Source: CALODP01 sp942492055 (GTDB taxonomy: Bacteria > Bacteroidota > Ignavibacteria > Ignavibacteriales > Melioribacteraceae). From it: DNA of 64,000 nt. The notes below the pieces were generated by a model. It was given only the letters and a program-made list of their open reading frames with translations, had not been told where the DNA came from and made no database searches. This document shows positions 63,929-64,000 of the stretch, in pieces. A program made the position numbers and the translations under genes. Position 1 is the stretch's first letter, and every line of letters begins with the position of its first letter. The DNA lies in assembly GCA_942492055.1 (NCBI GenBank), contig CALODP010000015.1, positions 868,001-932,000 of the forward strand, read 5' to 3'.

Positions 63929-64000
63929 TTCTTTTCGGCGATTAATACCTGAACTAGGCCGAATGTTAGAGAATGATATTCTATTTTCTCGAAGCCGGCT
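63925..64000 (-). CDS. Demethylmenaquinone methyltransferase, 3' end only
   Basis: Read from the window end on the - strand, the last 24 codons give AGFEKIEYHSLTFGLVQVLI followed by AEKN and a TAA at 63925-63927. This is the usual C-terminus of MenG/UbiE methyltransferases (…yxxLTFGixxlxxxxK). The rest lies outside the window. It overlaps the rdgB stop by four bases, tail to tail. Confidence 0.78.
   Translation of the reverse strand, partial: AGFEKIEYHSLTFGLVQVLIAEKN

Overview
The window is AT-rich chromosomal DNA from a Gram-negative bacterium of the Bacteroidota/Chlorobi/Ignavibacteria group; an Ignavibacteria-like lineage is my best guess. The reasons are type IX secretion (T9SS) sorting domains with the NYPNPFNP signature on several large exported proteins, a PorV-like outer-membrane protein, many lipoproteins, a complex I cluster without nuoEFG, and an IS200-like REP-associated transposase embedded in short GC-rich hairpins. 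This placement is inference from gene content, not a database match.

Region 1 (about 1-17.4 kb, + strand) is one tightly packed glycan-processing locus. It encodes T9SS cargo, a PorV-like protein, a secreted and a cytosolic beta-propeller, a secreted and a cytosolic GH38-type alpha-mannosidase, an esterase, a ROK sugar kinase, a mannose-6-phosphate-isomerase-like protein with a degenerate kinase-like N-terminus, and a MalK-type ABC ATPase. No SusC/SusD pair and no ABC permease are present. The set looks like binding and cleavage of a mannose-containing glycan outside the cell, then uptake and phosphorylation/isomerisation inside. A strong terminator ends it.

Region 2 (17.4-33.1 kb) holds an M3 peptidase, a small membrane protein, and a lineage-specific set of exported proteins (lipoproteins, a transglutaminase-like/TPR protein, three small outer-membrane barrels). 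It also has a truncated cyclophilin beside a methyltransferase, and two large T9SS proteins (a VPS10/BNR-type propeller and a GH5-like glycosidase). Two long non-coding gaps lie here. One contains an unusual degenerate array with a strict 20-21 bp period.

Region 3 (33.1-38.3 kb, - strand) has a frameshifted CPBP membrane protease and a porin-OpuA(A-B-C) glycine-betaine operon. Region 4 (38.9-45.3 kb, + strand) is accessory: an NYN/OST-HTH putative RNase, a small conserved protein, a RAYT transposase flanked by duplicated REP blocks that carry copies of its own 3' end, and a large NB-ARC/TPR STAND ATPase that is a candidate defence protein.

Region 5 (45.4-58.7 kb, - strand) is housekeeping: a LON-domain protein, Fe/Mn superoxide dismutase, an A-type Fe-S-family protein lacking two of three ligand cysteines, the eleven-gene nuoABCDHIJKLMN cluster and a YigZ-family protein. 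Region 6 (58.8-64 kb, + strand) is an overlapping operon uvrA - AhpD-like - nucleoside/guanine-type deaminase - rdgB, meeting the 3' end of a menaquinone methyltransferase gene on the other strand at the window edge. I saw no tRNA, rRNA or CRISPR array.
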